Source of the DNA: Agarophyton chilense
Lineage: Eukaryota > Rhodophyta > Florideophyceae > Gracilariales > Gracilariaceae
Direction: 5' to 3'
DNA: 64,000 nt
NCBI GenBank assembly: GCA_030374765.1
Contig: JARGXX010000116.1
Location: 930,001 to 994,000 of the forward strand
Shown here: piece by piece, positions 59,712 to 64,000 of the stretch
How positions within the stretch are numbered: position 1 is the stretch's first letter
Layout of the letters: every line of letters starts with the position of its first letter
Made by a program: the position numbers and the translations under genes
Notes under the pieces: model-generated
What the model was told of the DNA's origin: nothing
Seen by the model: the letters and a program-made list of their open reading frames with translations, nothing else
Database searches by the model: none

Positions 59712-59932
59712 TATGAATGACATGGAACTACATGTAATATGCACGAGAGAATAGATATTACATGGCAACCGCTAAAGTGTGTCTACATGTATTACATAGC
59801 AGTAGTTAAGAACATTTATCTAAACACAGCACGATGCTACTGGAAGTCATCCGACTACCGTGTACCTCCGCTACACTTCTCGACTAGCTCGACCTAGAAC
59901 TGTCTTAGTACCCGAATACTGCTCAATACTTA
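59712..59932 (+). repeat. 3' LTR
   Basis: 221 bp, identical to the 5' LTR at 55032-55252. Confidence 0.92.
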
Positions 59933-59937
59933 GCTGT
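59933..59937. repeat. Target-site duplication, right copy (GCTGT)
   Basis: Matches 55027-55031. Confidence 0.85.
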
Positions 59938-60186
59938 GGTCTGTTGCGGACGCAGGTTGCGTCAAATAATAAATCGTACTACGCACATCCATCTTCTGAA
60001 GTACCTGTCACTTTCTGCGTTGAGAATCTGAACCAATAGTCTATTCATTGAGAAAGCAATTGAAGTGAAGGCACACGACTGGTTTCAAATGAGAACTTCG
60101 AATGACCGAAAGAGTTTTACAAACGCAACGTTTTTTCATGAATGCTCAACTATTTCTGTTCACAAGTGCGCTGCTCTTTGTTCATG

Positions 60187-61728
60187 TCACCGTTTTCTCA
60201 GCAACGGCAGCACTAATACTGCTACCTTCGGTACCATTACTGAACATCCAATAACAATAGCCTGCAATGCCCCCCAGCCAAATTGATTGACACACAATGG
60301 CAGTGGAAAGTCTGCTGATGTGGCCCCTGCATACGCCGACAAACTCACAAAGCTATTGCTCGTTCAAACCCACGAAGCCATTGCTCGCTCCTGCATAGCG
60401 TCGATCCACACATTCCGTGGTGCACAATCCGACTAGTAGTTGCTGTCCATACAATCCAACACCCGTCAGCGCAAAAAGAACCCATTGTAGTGGCATGAGA
60501 TTGCTAGTAGCGGGCGTTGCAAAAAAGGTTGTGACGCACAGAGCCGTTAAAACTACGTAAAGCAGAACTATCTGGATTCGCTGTCCTATCGCTCCAGCTG
60601 ATGCGTTTCTTCGGATAAGTAGATCAGAGAGCCATCCTGGAGTTACACTACTGAGTAAACCCCCAACTTCAAGACCGGACACCCGTAAACCGGCTTCAGC
60701 CAAACTGACGACTCCACGCGCTTTGATAAGATAAAATATCGTCCAGCTCGTTAGCGCTTGTCGAGCAACGTAAACAAAAAAATAAGCGGCAGCCAACAGC
60801 TAAACTGAGTGTTGTTGTAGAACTCCTTCCCGTAGTTGTTGCACAAAAGTACCCCACGCGGAGTTTTCTTCTTTGTCTGCTGTGGTACGGGTTGCAAAGG
60901 TGTCGGAGGAAGTCTGGAAGCCTGAGGGGAGTCTGAAATTGCGGTAAATGAAAGAGCGGCCATCGCCAACGCCATCAACGCTGGAAGAAGCATTCCAAAT
61001 CGCCAACCATATTTGGCAGCTGTCGCACCAACTACAATTGGTGATATTGCTCCACCGACGATGAGACTGACGTTTAGCAGACCCCAATGGGTTCCTCGCT
61101 CGGAGCGTGAAAGCCAAACCGAAAGAAGCTTTGCACAAGCAGGAAATCCTACACTCTAGACGAGGCCATTCAATGTCCATAGGATGGCGAAAAATGTGAC
61201 AGAGTTGCCAGCAGCGAACAGTACATTGCATAGCGCCGCTAGGAGAAGACCAACCGACATCATTACTCGCGGAGAACGTAGATCTACAACCATTCCCCCA
61301 AAGAGCTTGGAAACACCATATGTAGCGGGAAAACAGGATGAAATAAGACCTACATGTTGCAGTGATAAGTCGAGCTTTTCTTGCATAATGGGGACGGCGA
61401 ACGGAAAGCTGAATCGTGTAACATAGTATGTGGCGTATGCCACAAGCATGGTCAAGAAGATGCATAGACGCACCGACTTGTGCACATGTGGTGCGCTCGT
61501 TGTCGACGGTAATGATACCTTCTTGATTTCGCTTGGTCGACCATTAGATGGGAAGGGGTTTGCAGTGGCGAAAATTGGAAAACGCGCGTGCTTCGCAATG
61601 CTAAGTGGCCTGGTGTTTCCGAAGGTCACAGGAGTCCATGGCGATTTAGTTGTGCATGGGTGTTTGTGGCGGATGGAAAAATGCTGATGAACGCAACCGT
61701 TTCGGCAGTGTAGTCTAACTAAGGACAA
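60187..61728 (-). pseudogene. Decayed SLC37/GlpT-like MFS transporter
   Basis: Twelve-helix MFS homology runs across several broken frames. Intact-looking pieces: the first helix region (MLVAYATYYVTRFSFPFAVP), the 'YGVSKLFGGMVVDLRSPR' loop, 'YGWRFGMLLPALMALAMAAL', 'LLAAAYFFVYVARQALTSWT' and a last helix pair ending LPLLRKR at 60187. Lesions on the gene strand: TAG at 61156-61158 where CAG fits, a one-base shift near 60855, TAG at 60800-60802 where TGG fits, and a 25-bp tandem duplication (60340-60389) that shifts frame. No start ATG is evident. Family members exchange sugar or glycerol phosphate for phosphate. The stops are C-to-T or G-to-A type. Confidence 0.8.
60340..60389. repeat. 25-bp tandem duplication with transitions
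   Basis: Units 60340-60364 and 60365-60389 differ at four sites, all C/T or G/A. The duplication shifts the transporter frame. Confidence 0.88.
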
Positions 61729-62354
61729 AAGTGGTTTTCAACGTGCGCTTGGCACGAAATGAAGCGCCTGTAGAATTGAGGAGAGCGCGTCGCAACTTTA
61801 AACTAACTCTAGGTTGAGGGGGATTGGCCAACTTTCCAATTCTTGCAGAAGCTTGGGTCATCTTCATGTGGAGAACCGTAGAACATACCATGTCGTTCAT
61901 TCCTTGCATGGGAAAGATTCGGCATTCAGGATTAATGTTGGTTTCTCGTGCAATGTCAGGGAATCATTCATTCCCGTGATCGTCAGCTAACTTGTGGTCA
62001 AGAAAAGATAATCAATTGGGGTTTTGTCCAAGCGCACGACACAATTTTTGAGTGCAACACCCATACTGTACACTGTACAGTAGTACCAAGGGTATCTACT
62101 TCTGCAGCGAATCGCTACTGCTTTTGAATCCCATTGCGTTTCAATCGGTTCTTGTGCTCAAATGAAGTCATATAGTACGAAGGGTACGAGCAAACGAACC
62201 GAGCTTCGACGCACACTACTGTGCTAGCAGTGCGGAAGGCCAATGCTAAGAGGTCCCAACGCGCCGCATCACTTCATCATCATCTTTCAAACACGCTACA
62301 GACTGGAATTGGAATATCCAGAAAAGAGCTTCTATTGATACAAACAATCAAGAG
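61729..62354. other. Divergent intergenic region
   Basis: Between the transporter pseudogene (-) and HDAC (+). A minus-strand ATG frame at 61715-61909 has a basic, transit-peptide-like product that might be the lost N-terminus of the transporter in another frame. Otherwise nothing is recognised. Confidence 0.35.
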
Positions 62355-63746
62355 ATGAGTGAATTACTTCAAGAACAGCAGTTCAACAGTTTGAACGAAA
62401 GAAATCCAAACCTAGCAAAAAGAGTCGTTTACGTCCCGCCTTCAGATTGCTTCAAATCTCTAGACTCCAGTTCTAGACATCGGGAGAGATCAGCGGTAGT
62501 GCATTCTTTAATTCGTGCCTGTGGATTAGAACGTGTTTGTGAAGTGCAACCACTTCGTACAGCAACTCTGTCGGAGGTGCTGTTGGCACACAATCGTCAC
62601 TATCTCAGTATACTTTGCGCTGCTTCTGCCTATTACCACGGAGAAATTGATGGAGACTGCTCATTTTCTGGACTCTATATTTTTGATTTCGAGAATGAAG
62701 AGGAAGCACGGATGCTCCTCAAAGAAACTGGCCTCGTTGACGACTGTCCAACTTTTCCAGGTGTTTGGCAACTTGGGTTACTCACGGTTGGCGGTGCAGT
62801 AGTTGCCGCTGAGCGACTCATTACCAATCACGCTACAGCTGCCTGTTGGTTTGACGGAGGGCGCCATCACGCCTTGGTTGACTCAGCTCAGGGATTTTGC
62901 TATTGTAATGAGTAATATCATTCTTTCATAAATGCGACTGCGGTTGGACAACGATTTCTTGTGTACTAACCGTTTACATACCCAGTGAATGATGTGGTTG
63001 TCGCATGTAAGGTGTTACTATCTCATCCAGGTATTTCCAGCATATTGTACATTGACATTGATATTCATCACGGTGACGGTGTAGAAGAATCGTTTCTGTA
63101 CGATGATGCCGTTACAACTGTCTCATTTCACCTGGCAGAAACAGGGTTTTATCCGGGAACCGGCCATGAGATTATACCGACTGAGGGTCCAGAAAGCTGC
63201 GGTGCAATACGTATTCCCCTTCGTCGTGGAATCGGAAATGAGGCCTACGTGAAAATATTTGGCAACGTCATAAGTACGGTAATGGGTCATCGCCCATCAG
63301 ACGTCCTTGTTCTCCAATGCGGGTGTGATAGTGTCGCAGGAGACCCACTAGGTGGTTTCAACTTGACTGGAAACGCGTACACTGCATGCGTGAAACGTCT
63401 ACTTGGGTTCAACATTCCTCTGTTAATTCTGGGAGGCGGGGGCTATGGCCTCGCAAACGCAGCAAGAGTATGGACAGATGTCCTGCAGACATGCATTGAA
63501 CATGTTACAGAAACGAATGGAGAGCAAGGCGGTCAACTGCGGTTCACTAGAGATATACCACTTCACGACGATTACTTTGATCTCTATGGGCCTACCTTCA
63601 CAAGAGATATAAAACCTCTTTCGATGAAAGATGAGAACACAGACGGGTACCTACGACAGATCTCTGCCCACATAGAGAACGTGCTCTCTCGAAAGTCATC
63701 TTTAGACGAAAGCAGAACTAACATAGAGGTCACGAAACCACCCTAA
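62355..63746 (+). CDS. Class I histone deacetylase, HDAC8-like, one intron
   Basis: Exons 62355-62904 and 62986-63746; 436 residues. The 81-nt intron begins GTAATG, ends CCCAG and holds TACTAAC (62964-62970). The joined reading is SAQGFCYLNDVVVACK, matching HDAC 'GFCYLND'; without splicing there is a stop. Catalytic elements: tandem His in GGRHHALVDS, zinc ligands in ILYIDIDIHHGDGVE and the Asp of GCDSVAGDPLGGFN, and Tyr in LILGGGGYGLANAARVWT. The overall pattern (GDGVE, LQ.G.D..AGDP...FN.T) is nearest to HDAC8. Deacetylates lysines of histones and other proteins. Confidence 0.92.
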
Positions 63747-64000
63747 TGAAAGACTGGATGTACCCAATTCGTCATGTACTGCTTCGAGCATATCTTAAAG
63801 AAATCTTCTTCACATGTTCATGTCCGTACATCTCTATACCGGCATTGCTATTGTTCGATCTTTGATCTACGTGACACGTCTAGCTTTATCGTAGCTGACT
63901 ATGCACAAAGCAAAGTGTTCGATTTGAGTTTCGCTATAGATCTCTGATACGAAGAGAAATCTTAAAGAAGTACCCGTACGTCACTTGCAAATGCATTCGT
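63747..64000. other. 3' flank of the HDAC gene
   Basis: No feature recognised before the window ends. Confidence 0.4.

Larger units (their letters stand above)
55032..59932 (+). mobile_element. Ty1/copia LTR retrotransposon, 4.9 kb
   Basis: Complete structure: TSD, 221-bp LTR, PBS, gag-protease, integrase, RT, RNase H, polypurine tract, 221-bp LTR, TSD. The order integrase before RT makes it Ty1/copia. The two LTRs are identical by direct comparison (constant offset of 4680), so the insertion is recent. LTR ends are non-canonical (TA...TA as bounded by the TSD). The internal coding region has one in-frame stop and one frame change. Confidence 0.95.

Noticed and set aside
60353-61728. Three separate small membrane-protein genes
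   Set aside because: The pieces are consecutive parts of one MFS transporter broken by stops and frame changes.
1-64000. tRNA genes, full-length rRNA genes and CRISPR arrays
   Set aside because: Scanning by eye for tRNA T-arm patterns (GGTTCGA) and regularly spaced repeats found nothing convincing; a covariance-model scan would be needed to be sure.

Overview
The window is nuclear DNA of an intron-poor photosynthetic eukaryote, most likely a red alga. I infer this from a plastid-type EPSP synthase with a transit peptide and from several organelle-targeted proteins whose N-termini start with a phenylalanine-containing motif (for example MTAFVASLP). It also fits a Golgi GalNAc transferase and a type II carbohydrate sulfotransferase, mostly single-exon genes, and rare short GT-AG introns (65-207 nt), two of which carry a perfect TACTAAC branch site. 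No species can be named from sequence alone.

Layout. 1-9.0 kb: a truncated beta-propeller membrane protein, a gene-poor stretch holding a perfect 47-bp hairpin, an organellar DMT transporter, a bacterial-type ribosomal oxygenase and mitochondrial OXA1. 9.4-18.5 kb: a three-exon BLOC1S1 homologue, EMC3, a membrane-anchored coiled-coil protein, a cupin, EPSP synthase and a chondroitin-GalNAc-transferase-like enzyme. 18.8-31 kb: a GC-rich island with low-complexity DNA and long C or G homopolymers, containing a BED/hAT-derived protein, a SAPS-domain protein, a PHR2-like photolyase relative, a GT2 glycosyltransferase, SDHA, a small membrane protein and GSK3. 32-46 kb: mitochondrial bL21, a voltage-gated-type channel with an odd pore, plastid YceD/DUF177, ribosomal eS6, cullin-3, an RGG protein, ASNSD1 (frame broken by a 14-bp tandem duplication) and THOC6. 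47-53.4 kb: SND3/PHO88, a disordered protein, a sulfotransferase and NDUFAF3. 54-64 kb: a motif-rich non-coding stretch, a Ty1/copia LTR element with identical LTRs, a decayed SLC37/GlpT-like transporter and an HDAC8-like deacetylase.

Housekeeping genes sit on both strands with no operon logic. Three membrane-protein biogenesis factors (OXA1, EMC3, SND3) and two extracellular-matrix polysaccharide enzymes share the window. The most notable items are: the copia element, whose gag start codon lies inside a primer-binding site complementary to the initiator tRNA anticodon arm; sense-strand poly-C tracts 5' of several start codons; short tandem duplications that break two genes; the channel with an LTGEFP filter; and the 47-bp palindrome with 5S-rRNA-like flanks. 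Five spliced genes (BLOC1S1, eS6, THOC6, NDUFAF3, HDAC) were reconstructed from splice signals and family alignment recalled from memory; no database search was run.
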